Below are positions 1 through 11,243 of a stretch of DNA of 64,000 nt, piece by piece. The notes under the pieces were generated by a model. The model was not told the origin of the DNA, did not search any database, and saw only the letters and a program-made list of their open reading frames with translations. The first letter of the stretch is position 1. Each line of letters starts with the position of its first letter. Source of the DNA: Oegoconia quadripuncta (Eukaryota; Arthropoda; Insecta; Lepidoptera; Autostichidae); contig OX438755.1 of assembly GCA_949316235.1 (NCBI GenBank), forward strand, positions 18,552,151 through 18,616,150. The letters are read 5' to 3'. Both the position numbers and the translations under genes were made by a program.

Positions 1-471
1 ACCGCATTTGACTTAAATCGCGATCCACGTCTACCAAGCTGATTTCTACGAGACAAAGCGGTAAGCTATCAGAGTAAAGAGACAGAGCGATACAAAGTTT
101 TGCGCATGGGTAAAGTTTTACTTAGCAAAATTAACATTGAAGCTGGAAGAAAAAATCATTAACTAAAACGCTTGTTCTACCTTCGTTCCATTTGCATTAA
201 AAAGATATCCCCTATAACATAAAGTTAAGATCATGTGAAGGGATTCCTTGCAGCCCTGGTAAATGATCTCGTTACCTTTAACGATGCGACGTAATTAGAT
301 TCTTTTTCAGACAAATTTCCAGAGATTTACAATTTCCCTTAACTGGTACTTGGTTTTAATGTAGACTTTGCATCTAATGAAAAAAGAAAACTATATAGGT
401 TAGAAATTTGAGATTGAGCACGATGGGTAACTTACTAAATGCATGAGTTACTTTGCGTTTTCTGACAGTAT
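1..471. other. No recognisable feature
   Basis: AT-rich sequence with no long reading frame and no match to the repeat families seen elsewhere in the window. It ends at the target-site duplication of the LINE fragment that follows. Confidence 0.4.
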
Positions 472-479
472 ATAATACT

Positions 480-1358
480 TTGAGTTGAGCTCGCCCAAGT
501 TGTTCAACCTATACATGAACAAACTGATCGGGGAGCTTAGCAGTACCAAGATCGGATGTCATATTGATGGAGTATGCATTAACAATGTGAGCTATGCGGA
601 TGATATGGTACTGCTGAGCCCCTCGGTGGGTGAACTGCAAAAATTGCTGAATATTTGTGAAATGTATGCGGCGGCTCACGGGCTCAGGTATAATGCGACC
701 AAGAGTGAGCTCATGCTATTTAAAGCAGGTACGAAGTCGTATAAGATACCAACCGTGACGCTTTGTGGTACCCCTCTGAAAATAGTCGATAAGTTTAAGT
801 ACCTGGGCCATTGGGTCACCGATATGATGTCTGATGATGTGGATGTTGAGAGGGAACGCAGGGCGCTGTGTGTGCTCTGTAATATGTTAGCTCGCAGATT
901 TGTACGCTGTAGTAGACCAGTCAAATTGACACTATTTAAAGCCTATTGTCAAACGTTTTACACGTGCAGTCTGTGGGTCAGCTACACTCAGCGGGCATAC
1001 AGCGCGCTGCGCGTACAGTACAATAACGCGTTCAGGATGCTGTTTGGACTGCCACGACGCTGTAGTGCGTCTAACATGTTAGCTGAGGCGCATACGGACT
1101 GTTTTTTTTTCAATTATGAGAAAGCGTAGCGCCTCTCTACTAAATCGTGTTCGTGCCAGCACGAACGGCATCTTGAGCGTGTTACCCCAGCGCTGGGACT
1201 CGCCGCTGTGGGCGCGGTGGATGCGGCTGCATGCTACTGTTGTCGCAGAGCCTCGTCGTTTTTAGTGTTTTTTAGTTATAGTCCTACTAACACAACATTT
1301 TTTACTTGTAACTAACACCTATGGATTTATTTGTCCGAAATAAAAGTGATTTGATTTG
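480..1358 (+). mobile_element. 5'-truncated LINE with 8-bp target-site duplication
   Basis: A LINE copy of about 880 bp. The octamer ATAATACT occurs directly before it (472-479) and directly after it (1359-1366), the expected target-site duplication of target-primed reverse transcription. The 3' end carries an AATAAA-type signal followed by a short TTTGA-type repeat tail. Only the C-terminal part of the reverse-transcriptase frame and the 3' UTR are present, so it was dead on arrival. Confidence 0.85.
485..1267 (+). pseudogene. LINE reverse transcriptase, C-terminal fragment, frameshifted
   Basis: The fragment encodes the palm and thumb part of a non-LTR reverse transcriptase. The catalytic YADD box lies at about residues 37-40, followed by the conserved FKYLGH and ERERRAL stretches and the later LWVSYTQ and NNAFRMLFGLPR motifs. 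The first 214 codons are open to 1129. The family frame then continues in another phase from the ATG at about 1116 (starting MRKRSASLLNRVRAS) to a stop near 1267. The phase change falls at or just after a run of nine T (1102-1110), so a homopolymer slip is the likely cause. The endonuclease and the first reverse-transcriptase blocks are missing. The exact LINE clade cannot be fixed by eye. Confidence 0.85.
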
Positions 1359-1453
1359 ATAATACTCATAGCGACTCATACTAGTAATGGAATGGAATGG
1401 GATAATAGACTTTTTTTGTAAAAATATAGTTAATCTGCATAGTAATCTAAACG

Positions 1454-1784
1454 TTTTTTTTTTATGCACAACGGGTTGGTACTTGACCTCAATCACACCT
1501 AATGTTAAGTGAAGATGAGGTCGAAGGTGGAAGCGTACTGACCCGGAAACACCAACACATTTGGGGGACTGGCTATCTTATCTCTGACAACTGGAACACA
1601 ACTATGCTATTTACATTTCTGCTTGGCGGCAGATTTAGATAAGATGGTGGTAGCTAGCCAGGCGGACATTTAAAATGCCCTACCACCAACCAAACCGAGT
1701 ACTTAAACATGTACCCCGCTGGGGATCGAACCCCCGACCTCCGAATCGTAAACCAAAGTTGTTTACATTGAGCCACGGAGGCGG
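1454..1784 (-). mobile_element. SINE-A copy, nearly full length
   Basis: SINE-A is the commonest repeat here, about 330 bp long. It has a tRNA-like head with an A-box-like TGGCTCAATG and a B-box-like GGTTCGATCCC, a family-specific body (GGTTGGTGGTAGGGCA), a tail reading CACTTAACATCAGGTG, and poly-A. This copy runs from the poly-T at the left to the head at the right. It is not a functional tRNA gene. Confidence 0.85.
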
Positions 1785-1800
1785 AGGCAAAGTGAGGGTT

Positions 1801-2158
1801 AGGTCTTAGCATACGTGACGGGTAATTTCTCGGACGGAACGGAGACGGGACAGGTATAGTTCCTAACGTGAAAGTGGTTTTAATACATACGTACAGGACG
1901 GTGTTCAACGATAGTCGTGCTAGTGCTGCAACCATATTTCAGCACAAAATGTTCGATTTTACTTTTGAAGAACTAGCAATGGTTGCCGTAGTATTAGATG
2001 AAGAAGATGCCATAACGATGTTTTTTCTATTGCCGTCCCGTTCCGCCCGTGTTTCTCGCCACGTGTATTTTATTGCTATGTTTTCAAATGCAACGATGTC
2101 AAAAAATCGTCCCGTTCCGTCCGGCACGAGAATAAACACGTCACGTATGCTAAGACCT
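1801..2158. mobile_element. Short inverted-repeat DNA element (MITE-like)
   Basis: The left end AGGTCTTAGCATACGTGACG is matched by its reverse complement at 2139-2158. Similarity continues inward past a shared GGACGGAACGG, giving imperfect arms of about 50 bp. Reading frames run through the interior on both strands, but neither is recognisable as a complete transposase. No target duplication was found just outside the arms. It is probably a non-autonomous DNA transposon; the superfamily is not resolved. Confidence 0.65.
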
Positions 2159-2188
2159 GTCTGTCAAGTAGGTACGATTTCTTGCAGC

Positions 2189-2239
2189 TTCAAACATTAA
2201 ACTACCTTCAAAGCTGATATTAATAGTTTAATGTTTGAA
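2189..2239. repeat. Perfect 16-bp inverted repeat
   Basis: TTCAAACATTAAACTA is followed 19 bases later by its exact reverse complement. It could be a small hairpin or the remnant of a foldback element; nothing around it suggests a function. Confidence 0.6.
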
Positions 2240-2980
2240 ACAATAGTCACGACTCACCTTGCGAAATGAACAGAAATTATTATTTTTATGTAAATGTTCA
2301 TACCTAAAATTATTCGATCCTAATTTATAAGTTACTTAAACAATTCTGTACTTCATTATGGTCGATAAGGATATAAAAAGCTTACGTAACCTTCTGTCGG
2401 AGAACACATAACGTAGCCTGTTGGACACAAGAGTAATAGCTGAAACTGAGATTACCAACCGAAACCAGAGGGAAATCATTTAAACAATTTCATTCTCTCA
2501 AGTACCAGCACTAAAAGTATCGTAAAAATATTTAATACTTTCACAAACCTCTTAACTCAACAACTGCGGTCACTTTCATTCCAAAAATGAATTTATTGTT
2601 GGACAGAAATTTTATTTCACCAAGTTTTTATTAGAATGTACATATTGTGACGTAAAGCTAAACGGGCTAACAGCCGGAAAGAGAAGCAATGTTAATTTGC
2701 CGGGTGAAGGACAGGGATGTAAAAACTTTTTAATGTTTCCTTGTTAGTCCCAAGTTAGTAGTAACGTTAAGATGAAAGGCAGAAGGTCCTGGAACTAGGT
2801 TACTATTCGAATGTCACTAAAGTTTCACACAATAATGGTGGATAACACAGACGTGCTGATAGAACAGATCACAAAATATAAATGCAAATTTTAAAGGAAT
2901 TACTGGAAGCCTCTAATTCTATTAAGGTGAAGTCGAAAAATGAAGTTATGCTTGACTCAGGGCTTTATTATAGAAACCGG
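2240..2980. other. Unassigned AT-rich sequence
   Basis: No repeat family, RNA gene or credible coding sequence was recognised. The 61-codon frame starting near 2882 has no recognisable motif and runs into the following LINE tail. Confidence 0.3.
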
Positions 2981-2989
2981 TTTATTTAT

Positions 2990-3166
2990 TGTTTACAATA
3001 CCCACGTACATTTTTCTACCTACAAATGTCCCGTAGCTGTGGGTTGTCTGGAAGAGATCGCTTTTAGTGATAAGACCGCCTAATTGTGTTCTATTGTTAT
3101 CATCAAAATTATTGTAAATTATTTTGCGCAATAAAGAGTATTTGTATTGTATTGTATTGTATTGTA
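2990..3166 (+). mobile_element. LINE-E 3' end
   Basis: It carries the family signature GTCTGGAAGAGATCGCT, then a polyadenylation-type CAATAAAG and a tail of repeated TATTG units. The same signature recurs near 37860 (+) and 61785 (-). No coding part is left. The 5' boundary is approximate. Confidence 0.65.
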
Positions 3167-3236
3167 CATTAGATATTACCTAAGTTACTAAGAAAAATTT
3201 GCAATGTTCTGTTATGTTTTATTTCAATGTAACCTG

Positions 3237-3518
3237 TAAATAAATATAAATAAATATAAATAAATATCTTTGCACATACACACAGCGCCATCTAGGTCCA
3301 CACTAAGCAACTAGGCTTGTATTATGGATACCAGATGGTTGATAAACTACACAAATACATTTTTTTTGTAAATAAATAGATAAATAAATGAAAACCATCC
3401 ATGACTCGGGAACACATGTCTGTATTCATCATACAAACATATGCCCTTAGCGGGATTCGAACCCGCGACCTTTAGGTATAGCAGTCAGAATTTTTAACCA
3501 CTACACCAAACAGGTCGT
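3237..3518 (-). mobile_element. SINE-B copy, nearly full length
   Basis: SINE-B is the second tRNA-derived family, about 270 bp. It has an A-box TGGTGTAGTGGTTAG, a B-box GGTTCGAATCC, a body containing ATATGTTTGTATGATGAATA, and a 3' end GCGCTGTGTGTATGTGCAAAG followed by TATTTA units. This copy is complete from tail (left) to head (right). Confidence 0.85.
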
Positions 3519-3577
3519 TAAAATGCATTATAATATATTTGTAAATAAAATCAAATACTTCCATAGAACATTTCGAT

Positions 3578-3875
3578 TATACCACATGAGTTTTTTTAAC
3601 GTAAGGAAAAAAATAGGGCATATTAGGTAAGTGAAATAGAAGTTATTGGCATAGGTTATTTTTTTTTTATTAAATAAATAAAAAAAAAATTGGAGAAAGT
3701 ATGAGTTTAAAAAAAATTTCGCATGATAGTAACCCTTTGAATTCCGCCAGTCGCATATCAATCTCCGGCCGGTGATTGGTGATGGTTTTGAAAAAAAAAA
3801 ACAACGTCTGCCAATAACTTCTATTTCACTTACCTAATATTTTTTTTTTCTTTCTCAAAAAACTCATTCGGTATA
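3578..3875 (-). mobile_element. MITE-1 copy (298 bp)
   Basis: The ends start with TATACC and an ATGAGTTTTTT block in inverted orientation. Arms of about 60 bp include ATTAGGTAAGTGAAATAGAA. The interior (ATATGCGACTGGC and CATGCGAAATTT blocks on the minus strand) matches the copy at 10178-10692, confirming a family. No reading frame of interest. Confidence 0.7.
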
Positions 3876-3929
3876 TTATTTTCATATAGTTTTTATATAA
3901 TTTCTGTATTTACTTATGATGAATAGGAA

Positions 3930-4115
3930 CCATTCAGTGATATTCAGTCTATTTTTGTTTTTTGTTTGTTATATACATTTAGCTTTACCGAATTACAAAT
4001 TGTAACACTAAATCTATTTTAAAAAAGCAACCTTTGAGTTTCTTGCTCATTCTCCTTTCAGTTAGCCTTGTTAGTGAGCAGTAAAATAAAACGATTCATC
4101 CCATGAAATAAATTA
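3930..4115 (+). mobile_element. LINE-R 3' end, degraded
   Basis: It contains the family block AGCAACC...GAGTTTCTTGCTC...TCCTTT followed by an altered tail. LINE-R is a non-LTR family whose coding end is best seen at 24142-24426. Confidence 0.55.
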
Positions 4116-4414
4116 CAGATTTTGCGCTTCCCACAAATATCGTAGTCCTATGGAAATGGTTTTAATAAATGTAAAAGAAAAAGCATGGATTGGGGCCCTA
4201 TCTCCGTCGATATAACTTTAAAAAAAAGCATCAAGACAATTTAATGTATTGTCTTTTTGTACAATAAAGCGTTTACAAAAAGCAACCCTTATATTTATAT
4301 CCGTTAACGACCTTTGGAAATTATGACACCAAAACTATTATTAGGTGGCAAAAAAGATCATTTGGGTCTCTGATATGATTTTTATTTACATTTAATAATG
4401 TTTTTGTTTTTATG

Positions 4415-4545
4415 AAGAAGAGGCCGAGGGTAGATGCGTGCTCACCCGGGACCTTCACATCAATACAATGTTATCAGCGTTGCTGCGTAGGGGTCGACTT
4501 AGATGAGTTAGTGGTGACTGGGTAGGCGGACATTTTAAAATTGAC
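4415..4545 (-). mobile_element. SINE-A remnant, strongly diverged
   Basis: Only the middle and tail of SINE-A can be followed (AAGAGGCCGAGGGTAGATGC, then GTAGGCGGACATTTTAAAAT). The head is missing. Confidence 0.45.
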
Positions 4546-5150
4546 CATTAAGTTTTCGAGACAATGCTCTGTCCATTTTGTTAATTTTTAAAATCTGCTT
4601 TCGCAATCTTATAGAATCAGAAGATGCGTCTTTTCATATCCCAATCATTTCCTTTGTCAGTGTCTCTCTTGGCCCATAGAGGATCGGAAAACGTTTCCAA
4701 TGTTAAAAGTTTGAGTAAATAAGTTGTAAATAAAAGATTATCTATCTTATAGTGAAATCACTGTACGACAACATTCATACATTTCACATGAAAAGTAAAC
4801 ATAACTTTTATGATTTCCTACGCTAAAAATAAAGAATAAGCTGCTACAAAAAGTGTCCCATTTTCTTCCGCCTTCATACCATTAGGAACGTCAAAAAACT
4901 TGCCGAAAACTCGCATCCTGAGTCCTTATCCCTTATCAAGGTTATCCTCATTTTTCATTTCTCTACTGTCGACCCCATAAACTTTTTCACATACGGCTTT
5001 ACGGAGTAAGACATAAATATTTAATGAGTAAATTGTTTCCATATTTTCAATCTATCTTGTCATTTTTTGTATTACTACTTATTGCAATTATACCTGGACC
5101 TGGAGACAAGTGTCAAACGTTTCTCTAATGACAAATGCTAAAGCTTAATT
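4546..5150. other. Unassigned AT-rich sequence
   Basis: No repeat family or coding signal was recognised. Confidence 0.3.
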
Positions 5151-5151
5151 A

Positions 5152-5415
5152 GATAGATAGATAGATATATAGATAGATAGATAAAGCCTTTATTTGTTTC
5201 CACAGTCACACACATACATTTAGCTTATACATATGGATACACAGATAAGGTAACACATTTACAACAATAACATAATATTGTAACACTAACGCATGTGTGT
5301 GCTTCAGCAGTACAAATGGATCATAGCTCAGTGTATTAGATTGCTGCTCATTGAGCAAAACACTGATTTTCAGCTATCCCCTAAGGAGCAGAGCAACTTG
5401 GAACCTAAACCAGAG
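5152..5415 (-). mobile_element. LINE-M 3' end with TATC tail
   Basis: On the minus strand the element ends with AATAAAGGC and a TATC-repeat tail (5152-5183 here). Upstream blocks TGTGTGTGCTTCAGCAG and ACTGATTTTCAGCTATC recur at about 9045-9125, 46630-46830 and 63390-63440, defining the family. No coding part is visible. Confidence 0.6.
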
Positions 5416-5419
5416 CAAA

Positions 5420-6840
5420 CAGTAAGTATTAAGTAAATAGCAATTTTCAGATTCTTGAAATAGTGATTGATGAGTGATAGTAAGTGCGAGTGAATATAAA
5501 GAGACGTAGTGTTTCTAAGTTGTGGGGCTCAAGAACTTTATAATAGTTGGATAATTTATAACATAAAAATATATAAGTTATAATGTAAAGCATAGATAAT
5601 AATAGATATTAATTTCTCGTAGATGATCGGGCGCCAAAAACAGTGACAGTGAATGAGGTGTGAGTGCAAGCTTTAGCGTTTGTAAATGTAAATGTAACCT
5701 ATATAGTAGTCTGAGATCCATGTTAATCCGTGTTAAATAAATCGATCTTAAGATTGACATCACATCTCAGTCTCAATACTATTTTTTTTATGTTTTATTA
5801 ACAGATTCTCAACCCTCAACTTAAGGTCATCTCAATCTTGAGAACGGTTAATTAATAAGAGCCTAAGAGGGCAAGTTAGTATCAGCTCCACTTAGTGTGG
5901 AGGCGAAAGCGTGTTCACTTGGAACTACCATCTTGAATAATATTTTTAAGTATTTTAAATATCTCCACGTGTTTACACCTGATGGATATTTGTGAAAGCA
6001 ACCATAGCAACCTAATCTAACCAAGCATACCTAACAACTGACATCATTATTCATCTGTCAACACAAGTACTTTCCTACCCTCTTCCCTTACCGTGACAGG
6101 ACAGTGTTACATCGACAACCATTGAAACGGCTTCCGTCCCGTGGCAAAATTCGGCAACTCAGCGTCTCTTAGAAACCACCTTCAATCTCATCTTCATCCG
6201 TAACCGTAATATCTACGCGCGTTTTCCGTGCTCTCATCTCAACACCGACCTGAGGACTACGACCCTAATGCCGCCGTTAAGAACCAGCGCCCACAAAGTG
6301 TTAGATAGGTCAGGCTTATTATTTTCTCATCATCTATCTCCAACAGCGTCATAATAAATAATTGAGCAATTATAAATATCTTCTCTTTTAATATATACTT
6401 ACTCATCATCATGGTCTTACCCTGCTCCCAATTTATTTATTCATTTTCATAATATTACATAGGTAAATAAAAAAAGAAGAGTTCTAATCGACAAGCAAAT
6501 ATGAATGTCTTCTGTACTTAACTGATCAGTCCGTGTGTCCCTCACAGTCCCATTTTAATTAATAACTCGTCAGACAAGTTCGGAAAGGATTGATGGGAAT
6601 TGTTCCAAGTTTGCATTGTGGTTGGATGGCACTTCCAACCGTTGACGGATGTCACCGTGAAGACGCTCCAGAAATTTCGGATTCGACCAATTGTTTACGA
6701 AGGACTTTGAGCTGTATATTTGTACTGAATTCGTGGATTTGTTTTCATTGTGTGCTTTGTCACAAATTGTATCTACAATAGTGACCTCACCTTTGTGAGG
6801 AAAATAACATATACGCTTTTGAAAACGCAATTAAAAGACT
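5420..6840. other. Unassigned; contains a GC-richer island at 6090-6300
   Basis: No repeat family was recognised. The island around 6090-6300 is less AT-rich than its surroundings. On the minus strand it has a donor-like G|GTAAGG near 6090 and a short frame starting MRARKTRVDITVT, but that frame stops after 22 codons. It may be part of a non-coding exon or an unknown repeat. Confidence 0.25.
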
Positions 6841-6858
6841 TCCATCGGGTCACGAGCA

Positions 6859-7129
6859 GGTGTAGCCCTTATAGAAGCCTTTCAACAGACTGCGTACCGG
6901 GGTCGGTAGATGCTGAGTGAACATATCCAAATGGGGTTACACGAACGACAACCGGTGCTTGTTCGGTGATACACCACAAACTATGGAGCATCATCTATCA
7001 TCTATGCTTCGTGTCTCGACACTTGTACGCTACAGGACCGCTATGATGTCACAGACAATGCTGCACGTGTGGCCACATTCTGATCCTTAAGAAATTGATG
7101 GTTTGCCATCGACTCGCTAAGAAGAAGAA
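6859..7129 (+). pseudogene. LINE-J C-terminal fragment
   Basis: In one frame the sequence reads KWGYTNDNRCLFGDTPQTME, the cysteine-rich end of a non-LTR retrotransposon ORF2; the usual second cysteine of the CxCG motif is F here. Several stops interrupt it. The 3' end, with GCCATCGACTCGCTAAGAAG and GAA repeats, also occurs near 62400. A sister copy of the cysteine region lies at 41337-41608. Confidence 0.65.
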
Positions 7130-7565
7130 GAAAATTAAAAGTAATTAAAAATCGACGTCTTGGACTTTAAGAATGTATTTGCAAAACATTTAATCATCTT
7201 TTAGAATTGTTTTAAAAAATTACTAATTTACCTTTAACACACTTTCAACAACTATTTTTAAATCCAAAACTGTGTATGTGTCCAGTATGATATATTTTAT
7301 AATAACGCTATACAGCTAGACAAGGCGGCCAACCTTCTAGTACGATTTCACCAACAAGGGTGTTGGCGTAAATTTTTTATTTTTGACTTTTTTTAAAACA
7401 ATTATTATCAAACTTCAAACTTCAATTCCATTATTATAAAACAAAATAATTTTTATAATAATGTAATACAAGTAAAATCATATTAGTTAAGAAAGAGGTT
7501 TATTTAGATAGGTACTACAGTGTAAAGACAATGTTTTTTTCTAAGGCACAAATAAGAAATTTACC
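7130..7565. other. Unassigned AT-rich sequence
   Basis: Low-complexity AT-rich DNA without recognisable features. Confidence 0.3.
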
Positions 7566-7570
7566 CTAAC

Positions 7571-7925
7571 TTTTTTTTTTCTTTTTATTTCTCACCTGAT
7601 GGGAAGTGATGATGTGGCCGAAGATGAAGCACGCGATCTCAGTAGATGCCTATTCCCCTGCTCTTGAAGATCCCAAGGTTGTAGGATTCAGGAAAAACTG
7701 ACGCCGGAAGGGAGTTCCATGCCTTGGCTGTCCGCATTATGAATGAAGACTGGTTGGCGCAATCGCACCCAGATGACTGGTTCATTGCCTCGATTTGTCC
7801 AAAGTGTATTAAAATAGTCATGTTACTCCTCACAAGTCTGATATCGCCAACCTACCTGCCCCGAGCCTTCAGGGGAAGCACACGTTTGAATGTATCAGCA
7901 ATAGTGGAATTACGATAGACAGCTG
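7571..7925 (-). pseudogene. LINE-F ORF2 C terminus with 3' end
   Basis: On the minus strand the frame reads RTAKAWNSLPASVFPESYNL, the conserved C-terminal block of CR1/RTE-like ORF2 proteins. It is followed by a short 3' region (CATCACTTCCCATCAGGTGA) and poly-A. The frame is broken near its end. This family's 3' end resembles the SINE-A tail. Confidence 0.75.
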
Positions 7926-8199
7926 AAGTTATGGTAACAAGATATATATTCCAGTAAAAATACGAAGAAAAAGAAGAAAACAGTTTATTCGCTACACATT
8001 AAATGTACAAAACAAACTTAACATATATAACATTGAAAAGAACAAACTACAAAACATATTAAGATAAACGCAAGAAATTTTGAGTGCTACTGTGGCAAAA
8101 AGGAGTGGGACTCAGCATTAGGCTCAGTTCCAGGAACTGGGCGCTGTTCTTCCGTCCCACCCTGGGAGAGGAAAGCAATGTGTAAAAAGAGTGTATTAA

Positions 8200-8292
8200 T
8201 AATATAAATATAAATAAATTAATAAATATCCTTAGACATACACACAGCGCCATCTAGTTCCACAGTAAGCAACTATGTGCTTGTTATGTAGC
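8200..8292 (-). mobile_element. SINE-B 3' fragment
   Basis: Only the 3' third is present: the AAATA-type tail plus ACACACAGCGCCATCTAGTT. The tRNA-like head is missing. Confidence 0.65.
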
Positions 8293-8925
8293 GCGAAAGT
8301 ATTGTGTCATTGTAACAGCGCAGTGTGTGAATGTGACAAAGAAGATAATAAATACATAAATATTTAATATACAACTATAACATAAATATGAATAGTTTAC
8401 GCAATTTTAAGTTTACGAAATACGCAATTTTTGTGATGTAATTTCCTGTAATTTTAAACATTCTGATTTTTTGTAGAAGGATAGAGAACTCATCAGTAAT
8501 CAAATAAAAATGTTTTCTAATGATTCTGTAGCTTGCTTTTAGTATAGGTATTTAGTTATAAAACCTATTATATTAAATTACAGGTACCACTGTGAACTTC
8601 ATAGCGTTGTAGAAGATGCGAAGATCTCTTAAAACAATTTTGTTAAAAAAATAATCAATGGCTACTATATATTTCCTAAAAATAGTTTATTGAGTCGTGA
8701 TACTTGTCTTGGTGAAATTTTTCATAAATATAAAAAAAGTTACCGATCGACTTTTTTGACAATAGTTACAGGAGTTATAAGCATTTTCTCCGGCGCAATG
8801 AAATTCACAGTGGTAATTTTAATCATAATAATGTAGTCTCTGTTTTATTCAAAAATATCTATAGGTATTAAATCAAAAACAGCTACGAATTTGTTAGATT
8901 TTTTTTATTCTTTCACTGACAGGGA
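8293..8925. other. Unassigned AT-rich sequence
   Basis: No recognisable repeat family, RNA gene or coding sequence. Confidence 0.3.
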
Positions 8926-9130
8926 GATAGATAGATAGATAAATCGTTTATTTGTTACTCCAATCACACACACACACACATAAAGTTTAAAGAATATTTC
9001 TTAAAAGAACTTAAAAGGTAAATACTAGGTACAGAACAACCAAAGCATGTGTGTGCTGCAGCAGGACAAATGGGTGTGTGAGATTGTCAAAAGAACAAAA
9101 CACTGATTTTCAGCTATTACCCGAGGACGA
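8926..9130 (-). mobile_element. LINE-M 3' end with TATC tail
   Basis: Same organisation as the copy at 5152: TATC tail, AATAAACGA, a CA-rich stretch, then TGTGTGTGCTGCAGCAG and ACTGATTTTCAGCTATTAC. Confidence 0.6.
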
Positions 9131-9798
9131 TTATAGGTAGAAGTGCAACATAAATAAAAAAAAAACATTGCTGGATTAGTGTAAATGATAAAATGAGTAC
9201 AGTATAGAAATGTGTTGCATGTATGAGTTGTTGAGTGATAGAAATGAACATCAAATATAAATTATAGATTTTTTTTTAATTTATTTTTTTGCAATGTACT
9301 GAAATTAAGAAATTTTGACAATAATTAATCATCCATCCATCTATCCAGGTACTCATCCATGCGCAAAAAACACGGCCTTTAAGATTATAGGAACTTATAA
9401 TTGTATCCTTACTGGACTAATTTTGCAATATGGCAATATATACAATATACAAGGTCGCATGAAGCAAAAAACGATTTTATTATGGCCGGCCCGCCTTAAA
9501 TGGAGTACGCATTTACTTATTTCGTATCGAATCATATGGTGTTAATTTTTGAGTAGTAAAGGTAGAGGGAAGAGTTTAACTCTAGACTTTATCACACGTT
9601 TCTCCGTTCACAGGTTAGAAAAAGACGCATTAGCATGTCAAAACCCAAACCAAGTGCACTTGTAGTATTGAGTTTGTTGTGTCTTTTTCGTACGTAAAAA
9701 GTATATTTAGTGACGTATTTAAGTGATGCAGCGGTACTTTTCGCTGAAAGGTTCGGTGTTTTTTTTTTTATTTTATAAACAAAAATGTTATTTATGTT
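9131..9798. other. Unassigned AT-rich sequence
   Basis: Several short reading frames, none with a recognisable motif. Confidence 0.3.
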
Positions 9799-9930
9799 CA
9801 ATCAATCAATCAATCATTTATTTATTTGTGATACACAGGTGTACAGGTTGTTATGATACATTAACTTATAAATATGATCTCTGTGATCAGCCAAATTGGC
9901 ATACAAATATGGTAGTCATGTTAAAATAAT
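9799..9930 (-). mobile_element. LINE-Q 3' end
   Basis: A TTGAT-type tail on the minus strand is followed by sequence also found, in the opposite orientation, at 51118-51231 (shared block GATCTCTGTGATCA...ATTGGCATACAAATATGGTA). Coding capacity is lost. Confidence 0.55.
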
Positions 9931-10177
9931 GGTGAGATAAATGATATTCGCTAAACAATAACCAGTAACATAGAATGAATCAATATTAAACAATTAAATA
10001 GCCTCCATTATATTATGTATCAATTTCAAATTTTAAATTATATATTATTTTATGATAACGGCCGCATGTATGTTAACAACAAAAAATATAAAAAAAAAAA
10101 ACATTTAATTTCAATCTTGCTATAAAATTCAATTCATTCAATACACCGGAACTGATAAATTAGGACCTTAAACCGGA

Positions 10178-10692
10178 TGATTTTTATTTTACCGTAAGGA
10201 AAAAAATAGGGAATATTAGGTTAACGAAATACAAGTTACTGGCATAGGTGTTTTTTTTTTTTCAAAATATTTTTTCAAAAATATGCGACTGGCAGGATTC
10301 GTAGGGTTCCTGTCATGCGAAATTTATTTGGAAATCATATTTTCTCCAGGTTTTTATTGTTTATCTAATTTAATGTTGTAATTATATGGAATAGACTACA
10401 AACGCGACCGTTAAATGACACAAAGCTTTACTCGATGATGGTTTGAGAAAAAGAATTACCCAACTAATAATCGGTAATGCATGCGGGGGATGGGGTGGGA
10501 GGGGGCGCAATTTAATTTCATTGTTTAACATACGGATAACTGTAATTGGCCATAGTTTTAGTCACATGTACCGTAATACGTTACTTTTGTAATAGCTGTT
10601 GTTATCCTGAATAAATAAATAAATATGCCAATACCTTCTATTTCACTCACCTAACATGCCCCATTTTTTCCTTATGGTAAAAAATCTCATCT
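10178..10692 (+). mobile_element. MITE-1 copy carrying an inserted LINE tail
   Basis: The arms around 10189-10246 and 10622-10690 are inverted copies of about 55 bp (left GTAAGGAAAAAAATAGGG; right CCATTTTTTCCTTATGG). The interior left part matches the element at 3578-3875. From about 10350 to 10623 it is interrupted by a sequence ending in AATA repeats on the plus strand, a nested retrotransposon 3' end. Outer limits are accurate to about 10 bp. Confidence 0.65.
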
Positions 10693-10971
10693 CATATATC
10701 TGGAGGTATCTGGAAAGCTGGAAGTCGAGTGAATCATTTGATACTTACCACTGAAACAGAATTCACACTGTAGCGAAGAATTAACAGGTAAATTAAGAAA
10801 CCTCATTAGCAAATATGTAGATTCAAGTAAATATTCAAAACCTGGCTTAAGTGTGTTTATACACCTCTCTGAGCAATGCACCATTTGAATCGGGTTCGTT
10901 ATTTATGTATTTCTACAGGGCGTGTACAAATTCATGCGTTTCCCTGAAACTACACAATCTACTGCTCAAAA

Positions 10972-11243
10972 CCACCTCCGTGGCTCAATGTAAACAACAT
11001 TGGGTTTACGATTCGGAGGTCGCGGGTTCGATCCCCAACGGGGTACATATTTAAGTACTCGGTTTGGTTGGTGGTAGGGCATTTTAAATGTCCGCCTGGC
11101 TAGCTACCACCATCTTATCTAAATCTGCCGCCAAGCAGCAGTGTTAATAGCATTGTTGTGTTCTGGTTGTCAGAGATAAGATAGCCAGTCCCTCAAATGT
11201 GTTAGGGTTTCCGGGTCAGTACGCTTCTACCTTCGACCTCATC
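10972..11243 (+). mobile_element. SINE-A head and body, fused to LINE-F
   Basis: A normal SINE-A from the head (CCACCTCCGTGGCTCAATG) through the CCTTCGACCTCAT block. It then switches abruptly to LINE-F sequence instead of its own tail. Confidence 0.85.

Noticed and set aside
1..90. Partial exon at the left edge (donor-like GCG|GTAAGC near 60)
   Set aside because: All three plus-strand frames contain a stop within about 45 bases, and no other evidence supports it.
1801..2158. Assignment to PIF/Harbinger
   Set aside because: No three-base target duplication is visible and the interior frame is too short to identify.
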